Shown here: in pieces, positions 1 to 10,869 of the stretch
Numbering within the stretch: the first letter of the stretch is position 1
Layout of the letters: each line of letters starts with the position of its first letter
Assembly: GCA_030549495.1 (NCBI GenBank)
Contig: JAUIRK010000570.1
Coordinates: 1,217,501-1,281,500 of the forward strand
Length of the DNA stretch: 64,000 bases
Direction of reading: 5' to 3'
Source of the DNA: Nectonema munidae
Taxonomy: Eukaryota; Nematomorpha; Nectonematoida; Nectonematidae
The notes under the pieces: model-generated
What the model was told of the DNA's origin: nothing
Database searches by the model: none
What the model saw: the letters and a program-made list of their open reading frames with translations, nothing else
Program-made: the position numbers and the translations under genes

Positions 1-511
1 TAAACTTTCTTCCGAACATCTTCTAATACTCACTAACATAACACTTAAGAACGCAACACATAAAGAACCACTGAAAACTTACATAAACTACAACAAAGCT
101 AAATGGAATCTTTTTCAAACATTTATTTAAAATGAGATTCTAAAAGAAGCACATTTTTTACACAACACAGACATACACACTCTTAACAACCTTATAGCAA
201 AAAGCATTCAACAAGCTGGCAATTTATACATACCGAAAGGAAATATCCAAAATCACAAAAAACAGAAACCTTTACCTTATGACATCAAAACACTTATCGA
301 GAAAAGAGACGAAACACCAACTTCAAGAACCAAGAAATACACACATTAAACAAACTCATATCACATAAAATAAATAAACATAAACTTGACCTTTGGCAAC
401 ATATTTCATCTAACTGGGCACACAAAACTAACACACAAACATATTGGAACACGATCAAAAACCTACAGAATAAAAAATCACAGACAGATATAAATCGAAA
501 CATAAGTTTTA

Positions 512-1300
512 ATGGAAAAACGAAAACAAACAACACAAATTGCAGAAGCTTTCAACAAGCAATTCACAAACATGCTACCAAAGCAAACTAACAAAACACT
601 CAAAATATCAAATAAAACATTAAATCAACTGCCTAAGACTCACATAACCATTGACGAAAAAGAAGTATCCAAGGCACTTCATAACGCAAAATCTAGTAAA
701 GCTCTAGGACCTGACAATTTAACAAGTATACATTTTAAACACTTAGGTCCAACTGCTATCTGCCTATTAACACGCATTTTTAATTTAGCTATTAATTTCA
801 ACACAATTCCACATGTTTGGAAAACGTCACGTGTTATCCCTGTTCCAAAACCAGGCAAAGACAAAAACATAAGCTCATCATATCATCCTATTTCTCTGCT
901 TTCTCTAATCATGAAATTATTAGAAAAAGTTATCCTCAAAAACATACAAAATGACATTCCACACATCCAACATCACCATGTTTTCAAAAAATGTCATTCA
1001 ACTACCACAGCACTACAGACGCTACACAACATCATTGCCAGCGGATTTAACACCAAAAAACCTTTTCACCGCACAATTACAGCAACACTTGATCTAACCC
1101 AGATACTCGTACACAGAGTACCAAAACAGTGACTCCCACATAAGACACCCACATGCAGGCGTTCCACAAGGTAGTTCACTTTCTCCTATCCTCTATAACA
1201 TTTACATGTCAGACATACCAACATCAAATAAACCTAATAACTTACGCTGATGACATTACCATAACATCAACAAACTCAAGTACCGAATTAGCTCAAGAAA
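512..1300 (+). pseudogene. Reverse transcriptase of the LINE, with internal deletion
   Basis: The 512-1132 frame holds reverse transcriptase fingers motifs: ALGPDNL at about residue 65, then WKTSRVIPVPKPGKD, YHPISLLS and HHHVFKKCHSTTTAL. The frame ends just after TATLDLTQ, where the first catalytic Asp block (normally followed by AFDxVxH) should continue. The text resumes at about 1150 with AGVPQGSSLSPILYNIYMSD and, after another frame change near 1238, the catalytic YADD box (about 1242-1253). The block between the first Asp motif and the GVPQGS motif is therefore missing, roughly 35-50 codons by family expectation. The gene cannot make an active enzyme. Confidence 0.85.
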
Positions 1301-1390
1301 ACATTCCCGAATTAGCTCAAGAAAACATTCAATCTTATTTAAACAAGACAAACATATGGCTAAAAGCAAACACAGAACAAAACACAAAAC

Positions 1391-2272
1391 TCAATCTTAC
1401 TATTGGCAAAACATTAATAAACACTAACAAAAACCCAAAAATATTAGGTTTAAAATTCGACTCCAAACTCTCATACAACAAGCACGCGCAAAACACTCAT
1501 GAAAAAACAAACAAAACTAAACATTATTAGAGAATTAACTGGCACAAAATGGGGGAAAGACAAAGAAATTCTCATCAATACCTACAAAACTATTACACGA
1601 TTCATACTAGAATATGGATCCACAATATGGGCATCTGCTATATCTCACACTAACTTGAAAAAGATACAAACAATTCAAAACAAAACACTGCGTTTAGCAA
1701 CAGGTAACACCGTGGACACTAACATACAACATCTTCACACAGAAACATTGATACTTCCTCATAAAGAACACATTAATTTACACGCGTCTAACTTGAGAGC
1801 CAAAGCAGCACAAAAACATCACCCATTAAACAAGTTCTACCTCGCTCAAAAATCACACAGGCACATGAAAAATACTATATTTTAAGATAACGAACTTATT
1901 TTTTATGACACATGTCAAAACAAAGAAGACAATCAAAATCAAACATGCGTCAACAAAGCAATACACACACAAGCGGTAACCGACTATCTCTCCACACTCA
2001 AACATAACAAGCTCATAAATATTCCTCCACCAAAAATTGACACATATGAAGAAACACTATCAACTAAATTAAGACATACGCTTGCTCAACTTAGAGCTAA
2101 CAAGTCACCATTGCTTGGTGAATATCTTCACAAGATAAATCCAAAAACACATACAAATCCACTCTGTCCAGTTTGCAATCAACACGCACACAACACTCAT
2201 CATTTATTTAACTGCCCACATATTTTCACGACACTCAAACCCATTCACTTATGGTCAAAACCATGAAAAATA
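1391..2272 (+). pseudogene. LINE C-terminal region with CPxC...HHLFxC zinc knot
   Basis: Frames at 1391-1530 and 1499-1885 give the connection region after the palm (ILGLKFDSKLSYNKH, then YGSTIWASAI), followed by a frame break near 1885. At about 2074-2265 a further stretch reads LRANKSPLLGEYLHKINPKT and then CPVCNQHAHNTHHLFNCPH. This Cys/His tail is known from many invertebrate non-LTR elements and is the end of the single large ORF. At least two frame changes separate the pieces. No host function is suggested. Confidence 0.75.
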
Positions 2273-2604
2273 GTTAACCTACTTACTTTGTGGGGAAACC
2301 GTTTAGCAGGAGCTTGGATCTAACTCATTTACATGTGTTATATATCATATTATTATTATAAATAGATATATATTATTTCTAGCCATATGTAGAAGCCTTT
2401 AAAAAGCAAGCAGTACCTCATGGTGGATTTTTGCGGATTGGCTGAAATTACACTGCTTTATCGCTGCTGCTGCGAAAGTGTAACAAAATTCTATACTTTT
2501 CCTGAGAGTATTTGCTTTTATGCTAATACTCTCTCAGTTTAAACAATGCCTTTTTTGAACTGATAGATTATACTCATATATAAAGATAGTATAATCTAGG
2601 GGCT

Positions 2605-2625
2605 AACAACAACAACAACAACAAC
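2605..2625 (+). repeat. (AAC)7 microsatellite tail of the LINE
   Basis: Seven uninterrupted AAC units follow the LINE 3' end. A short trinucleotide tail rather than poly(A) is known from several non-LTR clades. The SINE at 30690-30878 carries the same tail in reverse complement, which makes the two candidates for a LINE/SINE partnership. Confidence 0.9.
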
Positions 2626-4126
2626 TCTCCTTTCATAAAAATTTCTAATTTTTTAACAATGAAAACTTGGCTTGATTTTGTAATTATTTCTGTAAATTTT
2701 TTAGACTAAGTTCCTTTAGAATGTAAAAAAATGTATGCTTCATTTTAAAAAGGAAAGATTTTTTCAAGGGAATTGTGCTTGGCACAAAAATTATACAAAA
2801 AGTTTTATATATAAAGTAAATGATAATAGCCTTTCTTGCTATAGGGAGAAAAACATTTATATGCCAAACTTGATATTCATTAAAAAATATTCAAAATTAA
2901 AAAGAGAATAGTTATAAAAGAAGAATTTATTATTTTCAAAATCCTCCATTTTTTGATAAAGATTTGTATAGTGTAATTTGGGTTCATTTCCTCATAACAT
3001 TTCGCATAATATTTCGAAAAACTCTATTCTTTTTGTAAAAATTAACCCCAAAATAAAGCGTTTTATTGAAAATCAGTTATTAAATCTTTTTTTATTAAAA
3101 GAATATTCCTGATTTGAAAATATTTCAAAAGTAACCTTTAAGTAAGAAATTGAAATAATTTTGGCTAACATTTTACAAGTTTTGAAATTTCTAATAAATG
3201 AAATTAAGGCGCTTTTTTTTTAGGTTTTTTAAATTGTTTCTTTTAATGGTTAGTTAAAAAATGATGGTTTCTTCATGATTTATTTGGAAAATCTTCCATT
3301 CCAGTGAGAAAAAGACAAAGTAAAGTACCCACTAACAAAAGCGTTGCCGCTACACAGTAGAAGGTAGGATCAAACGCTGTTATCCACCACTCGCCCAAAC
3401 TTCTGGATGGAAAACTCCAGAAAGACTGGTGGCACATCTGATTCGTCATCTCCAAAGAAAAATTCTTGTAGATAAATCGTTTTTCGTATTCTTTGCCCTC
3501 CAATGCTTCAAATATTCAGATTCTCTCCTCGCACGGAACAAGTTACCCAAGCCGGGATGTGCGTACAATGGGACCCGATGCAAACTCTCAGAGCAAACAG
3601 TGATTACTTTTTGGGATCGGGCTCAAATGGCAGCTTCGTAATACCGTTAAATGCTAATAAAAACACAGAAAGTTCCCTAGAAAGGGATAGACCCAAGGAA
3701 TCAGCACTCAAATGGTGATGATACTTGCACAATATTGCTATTTCTCTGATTTTTTCTCGTGTGTATATTAAACCATCAACTTTTAAACTCATCAAAAGAC
3801 ACCTTTTTTAATTGAAAATCACAATTAAAATTTTAATCGAGGATAAAATTATCACTAAGAATATCTTCATATTAAAATAATTTCTTAGTATCGTCAAAGT
3901 TTTTTATTTCTGTACTCCTTTTTGACCGTTACAGTCTAAAAATGGGTAAAAGTGTAAATCAAATTAGTAAAAATGAGTTTTTTCCAAAAATCCTTTGTCA
4001 AGTTTTTTCTGAAAATCGTTATTTATTATGGTACAAATATTTAAGTATGAGAGAAGTAAGGGAACTGCAGACACATTAAAAGAGAATGCGTGATCATAAA
4101 AAAATAAAATACTAACTCGTTTAAAA
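2626..4126. other. Mostly AT-rich spacer with one coding-like island
   Basis: Apart from the GC-richer island at 3268-3795 this stretch is AT-rich and shows no repeat structure, ORF or RNA signal that could be supported. Confidence 0.5.
3268..3795 (-). pseudogene. Unrecognised minus-strand coding-like island with a membrane segment
   Basis: This block is clearly richer in G+C than its flanks and reads like protein on the minus strand in more than one frame. The piece at 3795-3604 (63 codons) starts at ATG with MSLKVDGLIYTREKIREI and ends in a stop. In another frame around 3480-3600 the text SLHRVPLYAHPGLGNLF looks coding. The piece at 3503-3273 ends in a hydrophobic helix (about residues 46-66, FYCVAATLLLVGTLLCLFL) and a short charged tail. 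It could be a frameshifted processed pseudogene or a small multi-exon gene. I do not recognise the family. Confidence 0.35.
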
Positions 4127-4136
4127 CCCTCCGTTA

Positions 4137-4690
4137 GTCGCAATATATCTCACAGATAAATACTTAAAGTAAATTGAGATAAAAGAAAAAGTAATCATTA
4201 ATGTTTTTCCAAACTTATAGTATTCTATCTACAGAAAGAATGCTTTTAATAGGTATTTTTCACATGAGAAAATATTATTAATTTTTTAAGATTTTTTACA
4301 TTTTATCTCACAGATGCATTGCGACTAAACTTGTTATAAATGTAAAATGTCTAGTATTTGTTTCTTTTTCAATTTTTTTACCTAAAAAATATTAAAATTG
4401 TTTTTATAATAATTTTTTATTAGTTTGGATAAATTATTTCACTTTTCTACCTAGAAAATTTAGGTGAATATATAATATCTCACAGATACATTCTTGAATT
4501 ACATTGACATAAAAAAACTTATCCTGGTAAATATTTTAAACTTATTATATTCTATCTACAGAAACAATGCTCTTGATATTTGTTTTTATCACAAAAATTT
4601 TTTTTTATTTTTTAGATGTTTTGAACATTTTATTTTTGTGACTAAGTTTATTTAAAATTTAAAATGTCTATCTTCGCTTTTTACTACTTT
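4137..4690. repeat. Imperfect direct duplication in the piggyBac 5' non-coding region
   Basis: Two diverged copies of a roughly 220-bp unit lie about 340 bp apart (4147-4375 and 4481-4690). Shared landmarks are ATATCTCACAGATA, TATTCTATCTACAGAAA and AAAATGTCTA. A third ATCTCACAGATGCATTGCGA block sits at 4315. Such iterated subterminal blocks are known in piggyBac ends and may be transposase binding sites; that role is inference. Confidence 0.6.
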
Positions 4691-4711
4691 TTTAACATTT
4701 TATAGTTATAA

Positions 4712-6495
4712 TTCAATCTTTGTTTACATAAAATAGAAGAAAATATAGATAAAGAAGTTTTTACACTACTTGTTCAAAATGAAAGTGAAAATGAAATAGA
4801 AGATTATTCTGAAACTGACTCAGAAGAAATAGATGACGTAGAAGTTCAAAGTAGTGATTCTAATAGTGAAACAGACCTAGAAAATTGTAGTTTTGATGAA
4901 AATTATGAAAATGAACAAGAACAAAAAGATGTTTATGTTGGAAAAGATAAAAAAACTATATGGGCGAAGAAATTTAAAAAACGTTGTAAGAGAAAACCAC
5001 ACAATATTTTGTGCCTTGTGCCTATTTTGCCTTGTGTTCGTGGAATAGCAAAAAAATTTAAAAATGCTTTAGATATTTGGAGTTGTTTGATTGATATGGA
5101 AATATTGAATGAAATTGTTAAATATACAAACCAATATATAGAAAGAAACTCTAAAAAATTTTCAAGAGAAAGAGATGCTAAGCTTACAGATCTAATTGAA
5201 TTGAAAGCTTTTATTGGACTTTTGTATCTTGCAGGCTTACTACACAGCAACAGGCAAAATCTTGAAGATGTTTGGGCAACTGATGGAAATGGAATAGAAA
5301 AATTTAGATTAGTTATGAGTTTGAAACGTTTTCGATTTTTAATGCTGTGTATCCGTTTTGATGACTATGATACTCGGCAAGAAAGAAAAAATGTCGATCG
5401 TTTTGCTCCAATCAGAAAGGTGTTTGAAAAGTTTGTGGAAAATTGTAAAAACTGTTTTTCACTTAGTGAAAATGTTACAATAGATGAAAAGCTTGACGGA
5501 TTTAGAGGAAATTGTCAATTCCGACAATATATTCCATCAAAGCCCAGAAAATATGGCATCAAAATATTTTGTTTAACTGATGCAAAATTTTTTTTATACT
5601 TATAATATGGAAGTGTATCTTGGTTCTCAGCCAGAAGGAAAATATAAAGTAAGCAATAAACCAAGTGATGTTGTCAAAAGGCAAAGCTCTCCAATATATA
5701 ACACAGGTCGTAACATTACAGCGGACAACTGGTTCACGGATTTTAAATTGGTAAACTTTTTAGTTGAAAAAAAGTTATCTTATGTTGGAACTATAAAAAA
5801 GAATAAAGCTGAAATCCCTAAAGAATTTGTTGAAACAAAAAAACGCGAAGAATTTTCAAGTTTATTTGGATTTCATCAAAACTGTTCAATGGTTTCATAT
5901 GTACCAAAAAAATATAAAAATGTTATTTTGGTTTCAAGTTTGCATAATGATGATGAAATTGATGAGGACTCTAAAGAAAGAAATAAGCCCGAAGTTATTA
6001 CGTTTTATAATAGGACAAAATCTGGTGTAGACGTCGTTGACAAGATGTGTGAAAGTTACAATGTAGCTAGAAACACAAAAAGATGGCCAGTGGTTGTTTT
6101 TTTCTTCAATTCTGAATATAAGTGGAAGAAATGCTCAAGTATTGAACATGTTTAATGGTATAAAATATCCTAGTAGAAAAAAGTTTTTGAAAACATTATC
6201 TGACCAGTTAGTCGAAGAGCACTTGAAAAGAAGAAGTGAATGCAAAAAAGGAATACCTTTGATTTTACAACAAAAACTACAAATTATTTGTAACTCACAA
6301 GCATCAAATTCTGTAAATTCAATTGAAGAATGCCATGTAAGTTCGCAGTCTAATAAGCGAAAAAGATGTTTGCCATGCACAAATTCAAAAAAGGCAAGAC
6401 TGACAAAATATTATTGTTCTATTTGTAAAGTGCATTTGTGTTTGGAGCACGCCAAAGTCGTTTGTGAAACATGCTTGGTACAAAAAGCAACATAA
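4712..6495 (+). pseudogene. piggyBac transposase (DDE_Tnp_1_7 type), two frameshifts
   Basis: The frame is open from 4712 with an acidic N-terminus and no ATG, so the start is lost or lies on a small upstream exon. It continues to 5605 with LKAFIGLLYLAGLLHSN, VMSLKRFRFLM and the first catalytic Asp region TIDEKLDGFRG. A run of T at 5586-5592 shifts frame, and the next piece (5580-6155) carries ITADNWFTDFKL (second Asp), SYVGTIKKNKAEIP and KSGVDVVDKMCESYNVARNT (third Asp region). A second T-run near 6100 shifts frame again into 6094-6495, which ends in a Cys/His-rich zinc domain (CLPC-x13-CSIC-x4-C-x2-H-x6-CETC). All three acidic catalytic regions are visible, so damage is limited to homopolymer slips. 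Confidence 0.9.
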
Positions 6496-7033
6496 ACGCT
6501 CTTTTTTCATTTGTTATATTTTATCAATAAATTTAAATATTAATTAGTTTGTTTATAACTATATCCTAAATTTTAACTAATCGCATTTAAAATATATTGT
6601 CTTTTGGTTGAGTCGCCACGCCAGCTTTTTCTAATGTTATGACTAACTACTTTTATGCGAAGCCTATCCGCATATTATTCTATCAAAATGCAACTAATAG
6701 GCAATGCTTAAATTAGTAAAATATCAAAATTACATTATAAACTGATCATATACGCTTGGCATAAAAATATGACCAGGGAGTTAAAAAACTGTTTTGTGTA
6801 AAATATCGGCATTTTGAAACCCCCTAAAGCACACACATCATTTTTCTACAAAAACAAAGAAATTTTGCGACTTTATTAATTTATTTTGATTAATAGATCT
6901 TTTAACACGTTTGTGTTTATTTAAAATCAAATGCATTGTTTAACCGTTGTAAAACATTATCTAAAAGATATATGTATCTATTAGATACATTGCGACAAAC
7001 CATGTTACAACTACCATTGCGCCTATTGGAGGG

Positions 7034-7348
7034 AATAAAGTGCTTTTACATTAGGGTATCTTACATAGAAATTGATCGGTATAAGCACTGATCGTTATAA
7101 GCATGTTGTGTTAGAAAGTAAACAAGCTTCACAACTATTCTATTGGATTTTCATCGAATATGACTTTTTATAGTGACACATTATTTGACTTGCTGAAAAA
7201 TACATAGCGCATTTTTGTTTTTTTTTAATTTACTATGCTCTCATATCGTATGCATTTATGCGCGTCTGTTTGAATTAGATAGCAAAATTTATTTGAAACA
7301 CATGTAAAAACATTCAATCATTCATATTGCTTCAAGCATTCACTAAAA
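7034..7348. other. Spacer without recognised feature
   Basis: AT-rich DNA between the piggyBac right end and the first fold-back element; no ORF or repeat seen. Confidence 0.4.
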
Positions 7349-7735
7349 AGCGGGTCAGACTAAACACCGCAAAACATTCCAAAACACGCCAAATAATTCT
7401 AAAGCATACAAAAAATAGGTTAGACTAAAAATCCCAAAACACCCAGAAATAACCGAAAGCACCTCAATTCCAAAACACGGCAAATAATTCTAAGGCACTA
7501 CAAAAAAGATCTTAAAAATTCCTCAAAGCATCCCAAAACATTATAATATACCGCAAAAATCCCTAATCACCTCAAAAAATTTCAAAAAACGACAAATATT
7601 TCTAAAGCACTACAAAAAAGATTCTAAAAACTCCTTAAAACTTTCGAATTTTTTTTGGGGTTTTTAGTCTAACCATCTTTTTTTATAATGCTTTAAAATT
7701 ATTTGCCGTGTTTTGTGGTGTTTAGTCTAACCGCT
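7349..7735. mobile_element. Long-inverted-repeat (fold-back/MITE) element 1
   Basis: The left end reads AGCGGGTCAGACTAAACACC and the right end is the near-exact inverted copy, GGTGTTTAGTCTAACCGCT. Inverted similarity continues about 80-95 bp inward (7349-7440 against 7650-7735), including GGTTAGACTAAAAATCCC. Inside, a block with CAAATAATTCTAAAGCA recurs at about 7390, 7470 and 7582, so the element is both palindromic and internally repetitive. No ORF is present. Flanks share only an AAAA run. It is a non-autonomous element of unknown superfamily. Confidence 0.75.
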
Positions 7736-7860
7736 AAAAAGCTATCTGATAATTAAACCGAAAATAAATAGTTACTGATAATATAAGTGCGAAGGATTAC
7801 GAATATCTGAGCATCATCTTTCTTTGATTTGCCGAACACATTGTAGCAAGAAATACAGAC

Positions 7861-8749
7861 GGTGCCTGGTCAAAACGTCCGAAATCCAAAACGTCTGAAA
7901 CCGAAACGTCCGATAACCAAAACTTCCGAAACCAAAAATCGGAAAATTAGATTAACAGTATCTGAACCCTAAAAAACATTTTTTTCGAGAATCAAAATTG
8001 TTGAGGAAAAAAACTGAAAAATTGAGCACAAAACTTTTTTTATTTAAAAAAATTCTATTTTTAGTTTAAAACTTTACACATTTTAGATTTAAATGAAAAA
8101 TGCACTATAATCAAGCGTGTCTTTACTAGAATAGATAAAAATTCATTCCAATCTCTTAAAATCCATTCAAATCGTGTAGTTTTTCCTTTGATTTTTGATA
8201 ACAAGTCTAATTTTCAAAGTCTTGCAAATTCGACTAATTAGTATAAATTTTTCCGAGACTTTTTTCCAAAATTGGCTTATATTTTTTAAAACATAATCTT
8301 CAGAAGTGTTTGATTTTTTAAATGAAAATTTTTTAGCCAAAATCATTATAATCCAAAAAACTAAACGAAGTTGTTAGAATTGCTCTAAATCTACTGAGGT
8401 AGCGAGAATATTCTGATATATTTTAGTCATACCGATACTTGTCTCAGGAGTTTCTCTACAAATGATGCGAAATCAAGTTTTGCTTTTGAAGATGGTAAAT
8501 TCACTATTTTGTTTTGAATAACAAACCCTTGTTATTTGTCGAATGGTAAACTGATTAATTCATATACAATTCACACTGTCAAACAGGGATGAAAGATTAT
8601 ACTAAAAAATTTTGTTTTGTGAGGTTATGATTTCTAGACATTTTTGTTTTCGCACCTTTTGGTTTTGGACGTTTTGATTTTCGGACGTTTTGGTTATGGG
8701 CGTTTTTGTTTTCGGACGTTTTAGTTTTCGGACATTTTGACTATGAACC
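7861..8749. mobile_element. Fold-back element 2 with 16-bp phased arms and 8-bp target duplication
   Basis: Left arm 7861-7945 contains ACGTCC-type motifs at 7875, 7891, 7906 and 7922. The right arm, about 8650-8749, contains the inverse GGACGT-type motif at 8667, 8683, 8698, 8714 and 8730, so both arms have a 15-16 bp period. The outer ends match as GGT-n5-GTCAAAAyGTCCGAAA in inverted orientation. The flanks are ATACAGAC (7853-7860) and ATGCAGAC (8750-8757), a 7/8 direct repeat. The 700-bp centre is AT-rich and has no ORF. This resembles fold-back elements whose arms consist of short tandem repeats. The superfamily is unknown; 8-bp duplications occur in hAT and P elements. Confidence 0.75.
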
Positions 8750-9338
8750 ATGCAGACTGTATTGCTCCTTACTTCCTGGTCACGACCAGCGATTCATATG
8801 TGATACGTCAACTTGCATGATTAACCAAATAAAAATTAAAATTAATTTTGATACAAAGAAGTATATGATATTTAAATGAATGTATTATTTATCATAATTC
8901 TTAAATATGTGAAGGAAGAAATTATACAAAAAAATTTATAACTGGAATTTGCAAATGATTTCATTAAAAATGTTGAAAGATATTTGTATGCTGAAAAGGC
9001 AATGAAAACTTTTTTCAATTTACAAGTTAACCATTTTTAAATTTCCAATTTTAATTAAAATCTTTCTTAGTAAATGTATCATATATGATGCGCTGGTTGC
9101 AAAGGGTATATTTTGATGTGAATCGCTGGTAATCTATAGATTTAAAGATTTGTCATACTATAGATTTGTATTATACTATATTTTTTTCAAATAAATTGTA
9201 ATGCCATTGTCCTGATACCATTTAATTCTATAAATCCCATATCAACATAATTTATTTTGTAATAATTTCAAAAATATGATATATTTAATATATAAGCAGT
9301 TTTACTTAGTGAAAAAAATGTGCTTTATTAAATATTAA
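8750..9338. other. Spacer, likely 3' flank of the receptor gene
   Basis: AT-rich DNA downstream of the minus-strand receptor ORF. No supported feature; possible AATAAA-like strings are too frequent in this composition to call a poly(A) site. Confidence 0.3.
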
Positions 9339-10229
9339 TTAGATGAACAAATATTTAAAACACCTAATTACAATTTTTCTTAAAGAAGGAGTAAATATTA
9401 TGACAATAATGGGTAATAAGGGATTTATAACATTTTGTATAATACATATTAAATTTTTTAGTAAATTAGGGGAGCTTTTTGTATAAAAAAGATAGTAAAA
9501 GTGAACTGATAAAGGAACTTGGATGAATGTGATAAATAGCGTTAGAAAAATGATGACTATTACTTTCTTTTTTTGTATGTTTTCAGACTTTGAATTATAA
9601 AATATGTAATTAATTGTAGTGTCATTATTTTCAATGCTGACAGTGATACTTTTTCTTTTTTTCCACAATCTTATTACAGATAATATGTTACAGATAGTGA
9701 AAATAATAAGTGAAATAGATATAATTGAACCAATATAGAAGCTATATTTATATGAGAATATATTTTGGCATTCTATTTCATCGCATGTGTGAATAAAGTT
9801 CCTCTCAATCTTCATTGGAAGGACGATAATAACTGAAAAAAAGAAACTCGTGATTATCCAGATATTCGCTACTTTCATTTTATTCAGCACAGGTTTTAGC
9901 TTGGGCTTCTTCTTTAAAATGCAATACAGGATGGAAAACATTGTATATGTCAAAATAAAATAGGCGTACTCTATTTTCGTCATGCATAGCTTAATACTAT
10001 TTATTATATCCTGAATTGGGTATCTTTTGAGCATAAAGTTCAAAAATGTTGTAAAAGATTTAATCAATTCGAAGATGAAGGAAACGATGATAACACGATT
10101 AAATGGATTGTGGCACATAGGATAGGAAAAATATATGATTACGAAGACACTACATGTAAAGTCTTGAAATGGAAAAAGTAAAGTAAACATCCATTCACAA
10201 AGCAGGTGAAAATTAAGTTCTTCGTACAT
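9339..10229 (-). CDS. Seven-transmembrane receptor, rhodopsin-like GPCR (divergent)
   Basis: A 296-residue single-exon ORF that is intact from ATG to stop. Seven hydrophobic segments can be placed at about residues 12-35, 43-67, 78-105, 118-139, 159-190, 222-250 and 256-281. A Cys at the start of segment 3 (LCMTK) and Cys residues in the second outer loop (CDEIEC) could form the disulfide common in class A receptors. Segment 7 carries NPLLPIIVIIFTP in the position of the usual NPxxY, followed by a short basic tail (SLRKIVIRC). The DRY motif after segment 3 is not recognisable. The ligand is unknown; a chemosensory or peptide role is possible but only inferred. No neighbour is functionally linked. 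Intactness amid dead transposons suggests selection or recent origin. Confidence 0.65.
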   Translation of the reverse strand: MYEELNFHLLCEWMFTLLFPFQDFTCSVFVIIYFSYPMCHNPFNRVIIVSFIFELIKSFTTFLNFMLKRYPIQDIINSIKLCMTKIEYAYFILTYTMFSILYCILKKKPKLKPVLNKMKVANIWIITSFFFSVIIVLPMKIERNFIHTCDEIECQNIFSYKYSFYIGSIISISLIIFTICNILSVIRLWKKRKSITVSIENNDTTINYIFYNSKSENIQKKKVIVIIFLTLFITFIQVPLSVHFYYLFYTKSSPNLLKNLICIIQNVINPLLPIIVIIFTPSLRKIVIRCFKYLFI

Positions 10230-10410
10230 TAATAATAATTACAACACAGAAATTGTCTGAATAGAATTTTATTAAGTGAATAATACTTAATGCCGTTTTT
10301 AAAATATGTATTTTTACTTCTTGGAGAACTATTAGATTAATTTAACTTATACATCATTCTTAATCCGTTTATGTCATTTTCTTGTAATCCTATTAGTAAG
10401 GTGTACAAAG

Positions 10411-10490
10411 CCCTAATGGATTTACCTATAAAAAGGTTTTAATGTATATTTCAGAACCACTAAAAAGGTTTATCCTTTTGTATAACATAC

Positions 10491-10542
<52 letters not shown>

Positions 10543-10770
10543 AGAAAGCGATTTTATTTAGACTAATGATGAAGAAAGAAAATAAGGTTTGTTCATAGTT
10601 AATTGATTTAGGCAGATATAAGCAAGTAATATGTCAAAAGTGTTAATGGATTTACCTATAAAAAGGTTTTAATGTATATTTCATAACCACTAAAATGGTT
10701 AATATCATGCATATTATAAGAAAACGATAATATTAAGACTAATGATGAAGTAATAAGGCTTGTCCATATT
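10411..10770. repeat. Two-copy direct duplication
   Basis: The block beginning TAATGGATTTACCTATAAAA occurs at about 10413 and again at about 10639. Both copies continue through a GAAArCGATwwTATT-type segment and ACTAATGATGAAG into similar sequence. The first copy has been lengthened by the (ATT)n tract. It is probably a local tandem duplication of about 225 bp. Confidence 0.7.
10490..10541 (+). repeat. (ATT)n microsatellite
   Basis: About 17 uninterrupted ATT units inside the first copy of the local duplication; the second copy lacks the expansion. Confidence 0.95.
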
Positions 10771-10869
10771 TAGAGAGTTATATAAGCATAACACAGAATA
10801 TCACGCCCTTCTTATAACATAAAAAAAAGTAATCTAAAACAGTTTTAAAAAGATAATGCATAGCACTTC

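Larger units (their letters stand above)
1..2625 (+). mobile_element. Degenerate non-LTR retrotransposon (LINE), 5'-truncated by window edge
   Basis: A single LINE copy reads along the plus strand in broken frames. From about 130 to 500 there is a spacer typical of the stretch between endonuclease and reverse transcriptase. The reverse transcriptase follows at 512-1300, and then a C-terminal tail at about 1390-2270 ends in a zinc-binding pattern CPVC-x8-H-x3-H-x4-C (2168-2220). The 3' untranslated part (2270-2604) closes with a perfect (AAC)7 tail at 2605-2625. The layout fits the Jockey/CR1-like group of elements with such a C-terminal Cys/His knot. The 5' end lies outside the window. Frameshifts and a deletion inside the reverse transcriptase make it inactive. 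Confidence 0.85.
4127..7033 (+). mobile_element. piggyBac element, inactive, tentative ends
   Basis: The left end is CCCTCCGTTAGTCGCAAT (4127-4144). The reverse complement of 7016-7033 is CCCTCCAATAGGCGCAAT, a 14/18 match in inverted orientation that starts with the CCCT common at piggyBac ends. The motif GTCGCAATrTATCT recurs inverted just inside both ends (4137-4150 and about 6983-6996). The expected TTAA target copies are not intact: AAAA on the left (TTAA lies 2 bp further out at 4121) and AATA on the right. The transposase pseudogene lies between. The ends are therefore likely but not proven. Confidence 0.5.

Noticed and set aside
4121-6784. piggyBac borders at TTAA 4121 and TTAA 6781
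   Set aside because: TTAA is present at both, but the sequences inside match poorly; the inverted pair at 4127 and 7033 matches better.
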